A DNA stretch of 64,000 nt, taken from assembly GCA_964510065.1 (NCBI GenBank), contig CAZEAC010000010.1, forward strand, positions 1 through 64,000, given 5' to 3'. The DNA comes from CAZEAC01 sp964510065. Its GTDB lineage: Bacteria > Bdellovibrionota_C > UBA2361 > CAIXSY01. The notes beneath the pieces were generated by a model that worked only from the letters and a program-made list of their open reading frames with translations, was not told the DNA's origin and made no database searches. Position 1 is the first letter of the stretch. Every line of letters starts with the position of its first letter. Below, piece after piece: positions 9,475 through 18,173 of the stretch. A program made the position numbers and the translations under genes.

Positions 9475-11190
9475 ATGAACTCGGAAATAGCTAAAAAGAT
9501 GAATGAAGCTGGGGAATCTGCCCCCGCGCCTGTTGATTTTATTCGCGACATTATCAATGAGGATCTCCGAGTCGGTAAGAACGGGAAGCGAGTCGCCACT
9601 CGATTTCCGCCCGAACCAAACGGCTACCTCCATATTGGGCACGCGAAATCAATCTGTCTCAACTTTGGAATCGCCAAGGATTATAGCGGAACCTGCAACC
9701 TGCGCATGGACGATAGTAACCCCTGTAAAGAGGAGCAGGAGTACGTTGACTCAATTAAGCACGACGTCAAATGGCTTGGCTTTTCTTGGAGCAACGAGTG
9801 TCACGCCTCGGATTATTTCGAGCAGATGTATAAGTATGCCGAAGATTTAATATGCAAAGGAAAGGCATACGTTTGTAGCCTCACCGCCGACCAGGTGCGC
9901 GAGTATCGAGGCACACCTACAGAGCCCGGAAAAAATAGTCCTGACCGAGATCGTCCCGTTGCCGAGAGCCTCGATCTTTTCCGTCGCATGCGCGCGGGTG
10001 AGTTTCCGGATGGCAAATATACGTTGCGCGCAAAGATTGACATGGCTTCGCCAAATTTTAATCTTCGTGACCCCGCGCTCTACCGCATCCGCCATACCTC
10101 GCATCAAAGGACCGGCGACACTTGGTGCATCTATCCGATGTATGACTACTGTCACTGTGTATCGGACGCGCTGGAAAAAATTACTCATTCTATTTGTACG
10201 CTTGAATTCGAGGACCATCGTCCGCTCTATGACTGGTGTCTTGATAATCTCGATGTGCCGAGTCATCCACAGCAGATTGAATTTGCGCGGCTTAATCTCA
10301 CGTATACCGTGCTTAGTAAGAGGAAGCTTCTTGATTTGGTGAAAAGCGGTACTCTCTCAGGGTGGGATGACCCACGCATGCCGAGTATTGCTGGAATTAG
10401 GCGGCGCGGCTACACGCCCGAGGCGATTCGTGAATTCTGCGCGCGAATTGGCGTGGCTAAGGCTAATAGCACTGTAGACGCTGATCTGCTCGATTTTTGT
10501 TTGCGAGAGGATCTGAATAAGAAGGCGCGAAGGGTAATGGCGGTACTGAACCCGCTCAAAGTCGTGCTTATTAACTTTCCGGAAGGAAAAGGCCAGGAGC
10601 TTGAAGCCCAGAACAATCCCGAGGACCCCTCGGCAGGAACACGCAAAATTACGCTGACCAGAGAGATTTACGTCGAAGCCGATGATTTTATGGAGAATCC
10701 GCCGAAGAAATTTTTCCGGCTGTTTCCCGGAAATGAAGTTCGTCTAAAACATGGCTACATTATCAAGTGCGAAAAGGTGCTGAAAGATGCAAGTGGCACC
10801 GTGACCGAGCTTCATTGCAGCTACGATCCGGCGACTCTTAGCGGGAGCGGAGAAGAGGGGCGCAAAGTTAAAGGAACGCTTCACTGGGTGTCCGCGGCGA
10901 ATGCTATTAACGCTGAAGTTCGTGTCTACGATCGACTTTTCGCGGTTGAAAATCCCGACGATGTCGCCGAAGGCGAAGATTGGAAGAAAAATATTAATGC
11001 GAAGTCACTTGAAGTTGTGCGTCATGCAAAGCTTGAACCTTCGCTCGCTGAGGCCAAAGCCGGTGATCATTTTCAGTTTTTACGTTTGGGTTATTTCTTT
11101 GTCGATCCGCGTGACTCGAAACCAGGCGTACCGGTGTTTAACCGAACGGTCACGCTTCGCGATACCTGGGCGAAGATTCAGAAGAAATAA
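9475..11190 (+). CDS. glnS: Glutaminyl-tRNA synthetase
   Basis: Class I synthetase that charges tRNA-Gln with glutamine in the cytoplasm. The 571 residues match the usual length (about 550-570). The HIGH signature lies at residues 53-56 within PPEPNGYLHIGHAKS, and the KMSKS counterpart is VLSKR at 279-283, the form typical of GlnRS. The AATRFPPEPNG lead-in separates it from GluRS. The C-terminal half is the two-barrel anticodon-binding region. ATG at 9475 follows an AAAGGAAG ribosome site. Having GlnRS means Gln-tRNA need not be made only by the GatCAB amidotransferase route. The gene stands alone. Confidence 0.97.
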   Translation: MNSEIAKKMNEAGESAPAPVDFIRDIINEDLRVGKNGKRVATRFPPEPNGYLHIGHAKSICLNFGIAKDYSGTCNLRMDDSNPCKEEQEYVDSIKHDVKWLGFSWSNECHASDYFEQMYKYAEDLICKGKAYVCSLTADQVREYRGTPTEPGKNSPDRDRPVAESLDLFRRMRAGEFPDGKYTLRAKIDMASPNFNLRDPALYRIRHTSHQRTGDTWCIYPMYDYCHCVSDALEKITHSICTLEFEDHRPLYDWCLDNLDVPSHPQQIEFARLNLTYTVLSKRKLLDLVKSGTLSGWDDPRMPSIAGIRRRGYTPEAIREFCARIGVAKANSTVDADLLDFCLREDLNKKARRVMAVLNPLKVVLINFPEGKGQELEAQNNPEDPSAGTRKITLTREIYVEADDFMENPPKKFFRLFPGNEVRLKHGYIIKCEKVLKDASGTVTELHCSYDPATLSGSGEEGRKVKGTLHWVSAANAINAEVRVYDRLFAVENPDDVAEGEDWKKNINAKSLEVVRHAKLEPSLAEAKAGDHFQFLRLGYFFVDPRDSKPGVPVFNRTVTLRDTWAKIQKK

Positions 11191-11191
11191 C

Positions 11192-11271
11192 ATCTGGACA
11201 CCCAAACTCTTTTTCGTCCTAAGCCATCAAATTCACTCGAACTATTTTGCAGAAAGTTTGGGTGTCCAGAT
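11192..11271. repeat. Long-armed inverted repeat behind glnS
   Basis: Perfectly complementary 17-base arms (11192-11208, ATCTGGACACCCAAACT, and 11255-11271) are separated by 46 bases. The spacer is long for a normal terminator hairpin. It could be a mobile miniature repeat or a large terminator structure for glnS. Confidence 0.6.
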
Positions 11272-11308
11272 CGCCATCCCCAATTTACGCCTCCTCGCGA
11301 CGAAACCC

Positions 11309-11325
11309 GTGAGAAGTCCGGGCTA
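11309..11325 (+). repeat. 17-base dispersed motif, copy 2
   Basis: GTGAGAAGTCCGGGCTA, 16 of 17 bases identical to the copy at 5762. As there, it lies a few dozen bases after a palindromic element (11192-11271), so the two may form one composite repeat. Confidence 0.45.
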
Positions 11326-11391
11326 GTGCGCATGAGCGCAGTGTCGATATTTTTCGCATAACTTAGGTAGTCTCTGAAAAGGCAAGGTTTT

Positions 11392-11952
11392 ATGAGATTG
11401 CCGATAGTACTAATAATGCTGAGTATTTGCTCCCCGCTGCACTCGCAGGCTCCTTGGCCCAAAACACTCGAGACCTTAACTGACGAGTCATTTACCGAGA
11501 TTAAGGCGAGCACGCTCCATAAAGATATTTCTATAATGCAACGTGAAGATATCGATCAAAGCAAGCGCGTTCTTGGAATCTTGAAGCGCGATCTCAATCA
11601 AGACGGAACAAAGGAGATACTCATTGAGCATGATTTGGGGGCAGGTGGAGGCGCATATTATTCAATTTACCAGCAGCGTGGAGACAAACTCACTGCTATC
11701 GCAGAACTTCAGGGTAGTGAAATTGCCATTCTCGCCCCTTTCAATCACTTTGCGCAAATTGAACTTTGGAGTGGGTCGGGTGTCGAATATGAAATTCGCC
11801 TCCTCATGCGTTACATCAGGGGGCGCTATCGTTGTGTCCGCGTCGATCGCTTTAAAATTGACGGCGATACGCGCCGGTATCTAGAAACTGAAACTATTGA
11901 TCAGTCAGACAAAGGAGAACGTGATAACCCCGCGACTTGGGAGATCAACTAA
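11392..11952 (+). CDS. Secreted protein of unknown function
   Basis: 186 residues with a signal peptide (MRLPIVLIMLSICSPLHSQA). Around residues 63-80 the sequence LKRDLNQDGTKEILIEHDL has the D-x-N-x-D-G spacing of a calcium-binding loop, as in FG-GAP or EF-hand-like repeats. This is followed by a Gly-rich turn and several beta-like strands. It may be a small periplasmic calcium-binding beta protein. No family was recognised. ATG at 11392 follows a weak AAGGCAAGG site. It converges on the next minus-strand gene with only 9 bases between the stops. Confidence 0.6.
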   Translation: MRLPIVLIMLSICSPLHSQAPWPKTLETLTDESFTEIKASTLHKDISIMQREDIDQSKRVLGILKRDLNQDGTKEILIEHDLGAGGGAYYSIYQQRGDKLTAIAELQGSEIAILAPFNHFAQIELWSGSGVEYEIRLLMRYIRGRYRCVRVDRFKIDGDTRRYLETETIDQSDKGERDNPATWEIN

Positions 11953-11961
11953 GGGGCTCGA

Positions 11962-12699
11962 CTATTTCTTTGCAAACGACTGCACCAGCTGATCAATCTC
12001 GGTGTTCCAGGCGATATCGATGGTTCCTTGATGTTCGCGTACAAGCCCTAGAGTAAGCGCCTTGTTGGCAATCGAGCGTCGCTGCGTCTCGTCAAAAGTG
12101 TCTAGCCAATCGTTGCCAAATTTCTCGAAGAATGTGGCGTAGCCCCAGATATCTTCGGCTTTGAGCGATTTTTCATCCCTTATCAGCGCGAAGGTATTAT
12201 TGACCCAGGTGCCGTCCTCTTTAGTTCCTACAAAGTTCGGCGCGACCGATGCATCAACGAGCTCTTCGATATATCGTCCCCTGGTAAGATTGATGCTGCC
12301 CTGAAGCTCCTCGGGAATAGCAACTCCAGACTCAAGCACCTTCTGCATCCGATCTCCCTCGGTTTTCCACTTGTCGGTGTTGAAAAGGCTGGTAAGTAAA
12401 CGGGTCATGGGGTTGTATTTTGCGTCAAAGTCCCTGATCTTCTGCATGGTACCGCCCCACTGCTTGCTCGCCCAGCCGTAAAACATCGAGGCGAGGCCTC
12501 CAGTATAATAGTCTGCTACTGCGAGGCCAATTCGCTCCTGTGTGGCCTGTATTTTCTGTTCTTCATTAGCACGGCTGCTTGCTATCTTTGCTAGATCTTG
12601 TCCTGTTTGCAGCACAATCATCGCGGTATTTCCCTGTGAGCTCCCCGCGGACTCCGCAGCGGAATAGGGGTTGTTTGTTGCTCCCTGAATTGTAGTCAT
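11962..12699 (-). CDS. Protein of unknown function, Ser/Gly-rich N-terminus
   Basis: 245 residues. The N-terminal 30 residues are polar, rich in Thr, Asn, Ser, Ala and Gly, with no signal peptide. A predicted helix with an amphipathic pattern follows (about 31-70), then a mixed domain containing WxxNTFALIRDEKS and WLDTFDETQRRSIANKAL. The start is well supported by AAGGAG six bases upstream of ATG. The disordered N-terminus followed by helices would suit a secreted or virion-like protein exported without Sec, but no family is recognised and no secretion genes are adjacent. The promoter region contains the repeat at 12743-12913. Confidence 0.6.
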   Translation of the reverse strand: MTTIQGATNNPYSAAESAGSSQGNTAMIVLQTGQDLAKIASSRANEEQKIQATQERIGLAVADYYTGGLASMFYGWASKQWGGTMQKIRDFDAKYNPMTRLLTSLFNTDKWKTEGDRMQKVLESGVAIPEELQGSINLTRGRYIEELVDASVAPNFVGTKEDGTWVNNTFALIRDEKSLKAEDIWGYATFFEKFGNDWLDTFDETQRRSIANKALTLGLVREHQGTIDIAWNTEIDQLVQSFAKK

Positions 12700-12742
12700 T
12701 GGCTCTCCTTATTATTGAGCGAGTAGTTCTACTTTCTGTTCG

Positions 12743-12913
12743 AGGAAAGCCGCGAGAAGTTGCGTGCTTATTTCGTAGAACGGGAACCGCGCCGGTGCCG
12801 CCGCTGATGCCCATGCCATTTCGCCATGCCATTTCGCTCAGAGAGCGCGCGTGAAAGTGAATTGGCCAATAAAATAAGTATTGCGTGGTCCCTGAGGGAA
12901 TAAGCAAGGAATA
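12743..12913. repeat. Composite dispersed repeat, copy 1 (order A then B)
   Basis: Block A (12743-12806) has the core CGCGAGAAGTTGCGTGCTTA and a GC-rich tail. Block B (about 12808-12913) contains CATGCCATTTCG twice, CTCAGAGAGCGCGC and GTCCCTGAGGGAATAAGC. The same blocks recur in opposite order at 13939-14086. It accounts for most of the gene-free interval 12700-13075. A short hairpin (13013-13020 with 13026-13033) also lies here, with no U-run. Confidence 0.75.
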
Positions 12914-13075
12914 AGCAGGGGGCGCGCATGTAGGGAGTGGTAACTCTAGGATATGGTTACTTGCTGTCACCCCTCAAAAAGCTCCCTGAGTGGGCCTTTC
13001 CCCTTACACAGCAGCAGTGATGTGCTCACTGCTTCGAGAAGGCCGTATAATTACGATAAAAGAAGAATGGTCCTC

Positions 13076-13690
13076 CTAACAGTCTTCGCAAGTTTCAAAC
13101 TTTGCCTTTAGCCGAAGCGCTCGATTTCCCTGATAAAGCTCGGCCATATCACCGCGCTGAATCTTAGGAATTATAGCGTTACGATTTCTGCCAACGGAAA
13201 GACACGCTCGATCTGATTCGGCCAGTAAGCTTCCATCGGGAACACCGAGCATGACCGTAGTATGAGCCCCTAGTCCGACCCTCAGGCGAGGCGGATTGGC
13301 ATCGTGGTTATATCCATAGCTCCATTGGCTCTCGAACCGAGGCACAAAGCACTCGGCGAAAGTCTTACCTCGGCGGCTTAAGCGAATCTTAAGCTGAAGC
13401 GAGTGCGCCAGCCTCTCCGCCTCTGCGATTGAAGCACGCCCCTCATTAGACAACGGAGATCGGTCGAAAACCGCAATCAGATTTAGAAATCTATCTTTAA
13501 TTGCGCGCGATGCGTGTAGCATCTCCGTATCCACATCGAAGTTAAATTGAAATCTCACATCATGAGGATCGCGACTCGCAGTCACGGTGAGATAGTTGGT
13601 ACCGCGCGAGCTATAGGCGTTTAAAGGGACGGCCTGCGCCTGCGGCACAACAATAATAAAAATAAGAAGAAGTACCATCAATGCCCTCAT
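13076..13690 (-). CDS. Secreted protein of unknown function
   Basis: 204 residues with a clear signal peptide (residues 1-20, ending AQA) and a GGAGG site directly before the ATG. The mature part has an early VTASRDPHDVRFQFNFDV strand pattern and a central helical segment, and ends with a cysteine pair (CEDC) like the Cys-rich secreted protein near 5.6 kb. The protein probably folds in the periplasm; no family is recognised. The gene lies exactly between the two copies of the composite A/B repeat, which may have served to insert or duplicate the segment. Confidence 0.6.
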   Translation of the reverse strand: MRALMVLLLIFIIVVPQAQAVPLNAYSSRGTNYLTVTASRDPHDVRFQFNFDVDTEMLHASRAIKDRFLNLIAVFDRSPLSNEGRASIAEAERLAHSLQLKIRLSRRGKTFAECFVPRFESQWSYGYNHDANPPRLRVGLGAHTTVMLGVPDGSLLAESDRACLSVGRNRNAIIPKIQRGDMAELYQGNRALRLKAKFETCEDC

Positions 13691-13938
13691 GCATCCTCCA
13701 AAATTATCGATGACGATCGAACTCTTTATAGAGACAGCCTATCTAAGCTCACTGGGCGTTGCAAAATTATAATGGTTACAATGTAATGGTGACAATCGAA
13801 ATGACACTATTGTGGCTTAAATGTCAGAGAATGCCGCAAAAGAATAAAGAGCCTATCAAGTAACAATGTTGCGTATGTGCAGACCGGCGGTCGCCCGCAA
13901 TGGAAGAAGTGAAATTAACCCGCGACAGCTTCCTCCGG

Positions 13939-14086
13939 CCCATGCCATTTGGCTCAGAGAGCGCGCGCGAAAGTGAATTCCCCAATAAAATCAATATTGC
14001 GCGGTCCCTGAGGGAATAAGCAAGGAAAACCGCGAGAAGTTGCGTGCTTATTTCGTAGCACGGGAACCGCGCCGGTGCCGCCGCTG
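13939..14086. repeat. Composite dispersed repeat, copy 2 (order B then A)
   Basis: Block B (13939-14029) and block A (about 14024-14086) are closely similar to those at 12743-12913, in the same orientation but permuted. Block A here contains the stop codon and the last twelve sense codons of the M48 protease gene, so the repeat has been recruited as coding sequence. It fills most of the gene-free interval 13691-14047. Confidence 0.75.
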
Positions 14087-15403
14087 CGTCTCTGCTGCCG
14101 CTCCGTTCTCCAGCGGGTCGGCACATGCGGTATAGCGTTGCTCGATGCTGCGCCGATTGGCCATGACAAGCGTGGACTGAAATAGAAATAGAAGCACAAT
14201 CGCACCTAACAATCCGAAGATATAAATGAATGAATTAGGCTTCGCTGGTCTTTCAAAGCCCGGTGTTACGCCGCTTGCCAGCATTCGATCGTAGAGCGAA
14301 GGGTGTGTTGCGAAGGACTTCCCGACATGTGCTGGAAAAAGATTGTCCTGGTAGAGCTTTTCAAGTGCACTCGCATAGCGTGCAGGATCTTCAGTCTTTG
14401 TCCCATTATCTGCCCGATTCTCAAGACGCTGGCTTATAAGTGCGCTAAGGCAACGTGTGAGTAAAATTGCCAGCACAAGCGCAGGAAAAAAATAGAGCGA
14501 AGCATTCTCAAAAGTTGCAAGGAGCGGCCAAAGCCCAAGAAAGCTCATATAGAGAAAGAGCGGAATAAAGCGAGTAAGCTGGGCGATGCGATTTTCAGTG
14601 AGGTGCGCCAACTCATGACGCATAATCTGCTCTAGCTCTTGATCGCTCAGTATTTCCATAGCTCGGCTGGTAGCGGCGACGATGCTCCGAGAGGGAAGCG
14701 CGAAGGCATTGGCAATCGGCGATCTCATTTCGAAAACTTTGAGTTTTTCGGAAAGTGAAAATTCTTGCGCAAGAGGTTTCACAATTGAACGGAGCCGTTC
14801 CGAAGGTGGGAGAATAAGCCCGTAGAGTTTGAATACAAAGAGAGTGCTTCCGAGTTTGGTAAGGACCACAAACAGAACAAAGGCGAGGATAGTTGCGTAC
14901 AAAGCACCCCATTCAAACTCCGCAAGAAGTGTGTAGAACTGGCTCATGATGAGGCAGATAATAATGAAGTGAGTAAGCGTAGCAAGATTACCTAGAAAAA
15001 ATGTCTTGCGATCAATTGTATGAGTAAACGTTGCGCGGCTAAATCGATATGCCGGGAATAGCGCGCCTAGATACGCAGAGATCGCAAAAAGATTAGTCTC
15101 AAGTGCAGAGGGAAGTGGCGCAAAGCCATGATACAATAAGTTCGAGACCATAAATGTTGAAACTAATAACACTGCAGTCACACTTCCAAGAAGACTGCGC
15201 CAAGGATAGAGTATCCGTGCTCGGTCATACCACGGGAGCTCCCGACCGCGTGCGAGCTTCCGTCGAGCGATTTCTGCGATTATTGAAGTGAGAAGAAAGG
15301 AAAAGAGCATTACGAGACCAAGTTCAAGGAAGGTCTGTAATACAGGTGGAAGTTCTGGCCACACCGGCACAAAGCGGGAATAGTGCGCTGACAATTTCGT
15401 CAT
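14048..15403 (-). CDS. M48 family membrane zinc metallopeptidase
   Basis: 451 residues. Several hydrophobic segments in the N-terminal 190 residues predict a multi-pass inner-membrane anchor. The HExxH zinc motif is H263-E-L-A-H267 in QIMRHELAHLTEN, placing the catalytic domain after the membrane part, as in CAAX-protease or HtpX-like M48 enzymes. Two further hydrophobic segments (about 295-330) and a C-terminal one (about 405-425) frame the domain. The third zinc ligand is probably the Glu in RLENRADNGT. Such enzymes degrade damaged or misfolded membrane proteins or process exported peptides; the substrate here is unknown. The last twelve residues (QRRHRRGSRATK) are encoded by a dispersed repeat and are unlikely to be ancestral. 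Confidence 0.85.
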   Translation of the reverse strand: MTKLSAHYSRFVPVWPELPPVLQTFLELGLVMLFSFLLTSIIAEIARRKLARGRELPWYDRARILYPWRSLLGSVTAVLLVSTFMVSNLLYHGFAPLPSALETNLFAISAYLGALFPAYRFSRATFTHTIDRKTFFLGNLATLTHFIIICLIMSQFYTLLAEFEWGALYATILAFVLFVVLTKLGSTLFVFKLYGLILPPSERLRSIVKPLAQEFSLSEKLKVFEMRSPIANAFALPSRSIVAATSRAMEILSDQELEQIMRHELAHLTENRIAQLTRFIPLFLYMSFLGLWPLLATFENASLYFFPALVLAILLTRCLSALISQRLENRADNGTKTEDPARYASALEKLYQDNLFPAHVGKSFATHPSLYDRMLASGVTPGFERPAKPNSFIYIFGLLGAIVLLFLFQSTLVMANRRSIEQRYTACADPLENGAAAETQRRHRRGSRATK

Positions 15404-15441
15404 GGTAGTTCTTGGACTATCGGCCGTCTGGAGAAATAAGA

Positions 15442-16572
15442 TTAGTCCAGCGCTTTAGCCTCGGTTTTATAGTGTATAATCGGCGCCCCAGAAAATTGGA
15501 ACTTCTGCTTAAAGCTCTGCCACTCCGTTTGGCTGCTTGCCAACGCTATCGTTATTGAAGGGGAAAATATCTCTAAAGTGGTATCTGGGTTTGAGCAGTG
15601 ACGGATCTCGTCTTTCTTATGGTAGCTATCGACTTCGCGAATGCTAATCTTGCGCACGAATTGGGCGTCTACCTGGATTTGTTTAGGCGGTTTTTGTTTG
15701 AAACGGCCTGTGAGTCTTGACCACAGACTTGGCGGGGAATGCGGCGGTTCTGTGTAGCCGTTTCGGATCTTGAGAGCGATTACTTCGTAGCAGTTCTCGG
15801 TAAAGTCTCCGAGAAATTCTGCGGTGCTATTTTTATAATTTCGACTCTTGCTGGTTCCCGAGCGGAGCTCCCAACGCCCGACGCCAATACAGCTGTCCAG
15901 AAAAGCCGCCAGCTCTTTTTTGAAATATTCGCTTTCCTTGAGCGTCGCCTCGGCTTCGAGTTCCTTTGTGATTCTTCCCGAATTAATTGCACCGAGTGCT
16001 TGCGCCGCTTTACGCTGCTGGTCAATTGTCGAACAGCGCATCGAGATTTCGCGTTTTGCAGCTTCGACCATGGTCGGCAGTGGAATTCCTAACAGCTGGG
16101 CATATTCAAGAAGACTTGCGGCAACAAAGGCGCTTGATGGCTTGGCAGCGTCTGTAGTGGTACCTTGCTCAAGCCTGGCCAATGGGCCCTCTTTATGCTT
16201 CAGCGTTTCAAACAAATTCTTTGCGTGTGCTATCTGCGCCGACTCTATAGCTTTCATGAGGAAGTCAGGAGGAAGGTTTGCTTTGTAGAGCGCAAATTGA
16301 AGCTGCTCCGTCGCTTCTTTGTATCCGGCAATTTCTGCAAGGGGAGGGCTAGCAGAAGCGCTGTGAGAAGCAACCGGACCGGTTGCATGAGGGGGAAGCT
16401 CACGAATCGTTCCAGGTGAAGTCCGTTTAGGTGCAAGGCTAATTCGCACCGTTTCCTTTTTTGAGGTAGTTGCCGGAGCAGTTGGTAGTGGAGGAAGGCG
16501 AATCGTAGGTGTGTTGGTTGGCTTTGGCGGCAGACTTATACGTACTACTTCCTTTTTTGGCATTGGCTCCAT
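15442..16572 (-). CDS. Unknown protein with duplicated Pro-rich N-terminal motif
   Basis: 376 residues, no signal peptide. The first 65 residues hold two copies of KKExVRISLxPK followed by proline-rich spacers (about residues 5-16 and 37-50). This basic-hydrophobic motif is reminiscent of short N-terminal motifs in some Verrucomicrobia-group proteins, recalled only loosely. The remainder is mostly helical, with a long charged region and no recognised domain. The start is ambiguous: ATG at 16572, or ATG at 16563 with a GGAG just upstream. It lies 38 bases upstream of the M48 protease gene on the same strand, so the two may be co-transcribed. Confidence 0.55.
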   Translation of the reverse strand: MEPMPKKEVVRISLPPKPTNTPTIRLPPLPTAPATTSKKETVRISLAPKRTSPGTIRELPPHATGPVASHSASASPPLAEIAGYKEATEQLQFALYKANLPPDFLMKAIESAQIAHAKNLFETLKHKEGPLARLEQGTTTDAAKPSSAFVAASLLEYAQLLGIPLPTMVEAAKREISMRCSTIDQQRKAAQALGAINSGRITKELEAEATLKESEYFKKELAAFLDSCIGVGRWELRSGTSKSRNYKNSTAEFLGDFTENCYEVIALKIRNGYTEPPHSPPSLWSRLTGRFKQKPPKQIQVDAQFVRKISIREVDSYHKKDEIRHCSNPDTTLEIFSPSITIALASSQTEWQSFKQKFQFSGAPIIHYKTEAKALD

Positions 16573-16616
16573 GGTGAGGTTAAGCCGTGGACCAGCTGCT
16601 TTGTCAGAAGTGTAGC

Positions 16617-18173
16617 TTACAGTTTTAGTAATAGTGCAACGCTGTCTTTGTAAATGATTGCGGGCGACGATTCAGGAATTGTTCTTTCTACGCCTTTACC
16701 ACGCGGAAAGAGCACATACATTGCACCGTGAGCGCGCGCCACCTGGCTCCAGTCCAAAGTTCCTTCTTGGACTTTAAGATACTCGCGATACATCTCTTCA
16801 CCGAGAAGAACGTTTCTGTCGTCCAGCACCGCCTTAATTTTGCCACCGCCAAAAAAGGTAATAAAGCCGCCCCAGTTTGGAGTTCCGTATACTACGGCAT
16901 GCTCGCCTATAGGGAGTTTTTGAAGCGCAAGAAAAGGGAACTTTTTAGACGATGGGCCAAACTCGCCTTCGTAGAGCGGAATCTTTTTACAGCAAATGGG
17001 AACAGCAAGAATTATGAAGCTTACTAACCCGAGTGGTGCGAGAAACGCAAAAGAAAGTTTATCTTTAAAGTTCTTAGTTTGCTCTAGTGCTTGTCCGAAG
17101 AGTTTTCCGCCGCGTTCAATTAGGACCTGCAACGAATCCGCAAGCACGGGAAGGGCAACGATACTGAAATAGGGCAGCATCCGTGCCGAGCTAAGCGCAT
17201 AGTGCCCAAATACAAGCAGGAGCGCCAAGTCGAAGGAATTCCAAGATGCGAACTTTTTAGTCTTAAGATACCCGGCAAGTAGAATCAGAAAAATCGTCGA
17301 CTCGAAAAGCAGCCCTTCGATATGCTTAAAGCTTAGTGCCTTCCACTCGGAGTTAAGGTTCATAAAGAAATCACTCTGGCCAAGTGCGACAATACTGTCA
17401 TGAAGGTCTAGGCCGTAAGGATTGCCAAGGGTTGCCACTCCACAAAGAAGGGTGAGCAGTGCGGCTTTGGCACTAAGTATCGATTGAAACTCATAGCCAA
17501 GCACAAACTTGTCAAAGACAAGCGAAGCACTTAAGACGATAAGAAGGAGAAGCCCAACAACAAACGAAGGGTGCAGGTTCGCCCATACGATAAATATAAC
17601 AGGAAGATATAAAAAGCAGCGGTTGAGTAACATCTCCGCTGCGCGCGGCTCTTTCCCCCGATTAAAGAGCGCATGAAAACGGGCTACGAGCCAGAAAGTA
17701 AGAGCGAAAAGGAAGTTTCCGATAAGTACCGGACGTAACGTGAAATGAACTAAGCCCATGCCAAAAGAGAGTAGTAGCGCGAGGGAGCATGCCATTACAG
17801 AGTTTCCGCGGCCGGAGCAGAGTAATTGACCGACCATATAATAAGTAAAAATAAATAGCACGCTTAACGCTGCATAAAGAAACGGCCAACCTCCGACGCT
17901 GTATACTTTCCAGAGCAAGAGATCGCTGCCCCACTGATCTGAGATCCAGGGGCGTACTTTTTGGGAGTGCAGAAATGGATCGCTATGAGGGATCGTTCCC
18001 GACTCGGCAATGTAGTGGCCGGTAGCAAGATGCCAGCCCACGCCGGGGTCATCGGCAAAATCGCCGAGATTATCGCCTAGTAACCAACAACAAGCGAGCA
18101 GCAGCGAGAGGACATAGCAAGATAGCGAGCGCGTAGACATTCGGTTTGTTTTTAGCGAAATTTTAGTCCCCAT
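16617..18173 (-). CDS. Polytopic membrane protein, glycosyltransferase-like
   Basis: I place the start at 18173 (518 residues); a second Met at 18140 is also possible. The longer frame would run deep into the upstream gene. After one N-terminal membrane segment the protein has a periplasmic loop with DDPGVGWHLATGHYIAE and a further Asp (WISDQWGSDLLLW), then about ten hydrophobic helices and a soluble C-terminal domain. This layout, with the early DP..W.H.A.G motif, resembles GT-C type or PMT-like membrane glycosyltransferases that use lipid-linked sugars, but specific assignment is not possible. It overlaps the end of the GntR gene by 11 bases and may be under its control. Confidence 0.65.
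   Translation of the reverse strand: MGTKISLKTNRMSTRSLSCYVLSLLLACCWLLGDNLGDFADDPGVGWHLATGHYIAESGTIPHSDPFLHSQKVRPWISDQWGSDLLLWKVYSVGGWPFLYAALSVLFIFTYYMVGQLLCSGRGNSVMACSLALLLSFGMGLVHFTLRPVLIGNFLFALTFWLVARFHALFNRGKEPRAAEMLLNRCFLYLPVIFIVWANLHPSFVVGLLLLIVLSASLVFDKFVLGYEFQSILSAKAALLTLLCGVATLGNPYGLDLHDSIVALGQSDFFMNLNSEWKALSFKHIEGLLFESTIFLILLAGYLKTKKFASWNSFDLALLLVFGHYALSSARMLPYFSIVALPVLADSLQVLIERGGKLFGQALEQTKNFKDKLSFAFLAPLGLVSFIILAVPICCKKIPLYEGEFGPSSKKFPFLALQKLPIGEHAVVYGTPNWGGFITFFGGGKIKAVLDDRNVLLGEEMYREYLKVQEGTLDWSQVARAHGAMYVLFPRGKGVERTIPESSPAIIYKDSVALLLKL

Noticed and set aside
13013..13033. An 8-base hairpin as a terminator
   Set aside because: No U-run follows on either strand.
12566..14205. Frames sharing a GTGAVPVLRNKHATSRGFP peptide
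   Set aside because: The shared peptide is block A of the dispersed repeat read on the minus strand.
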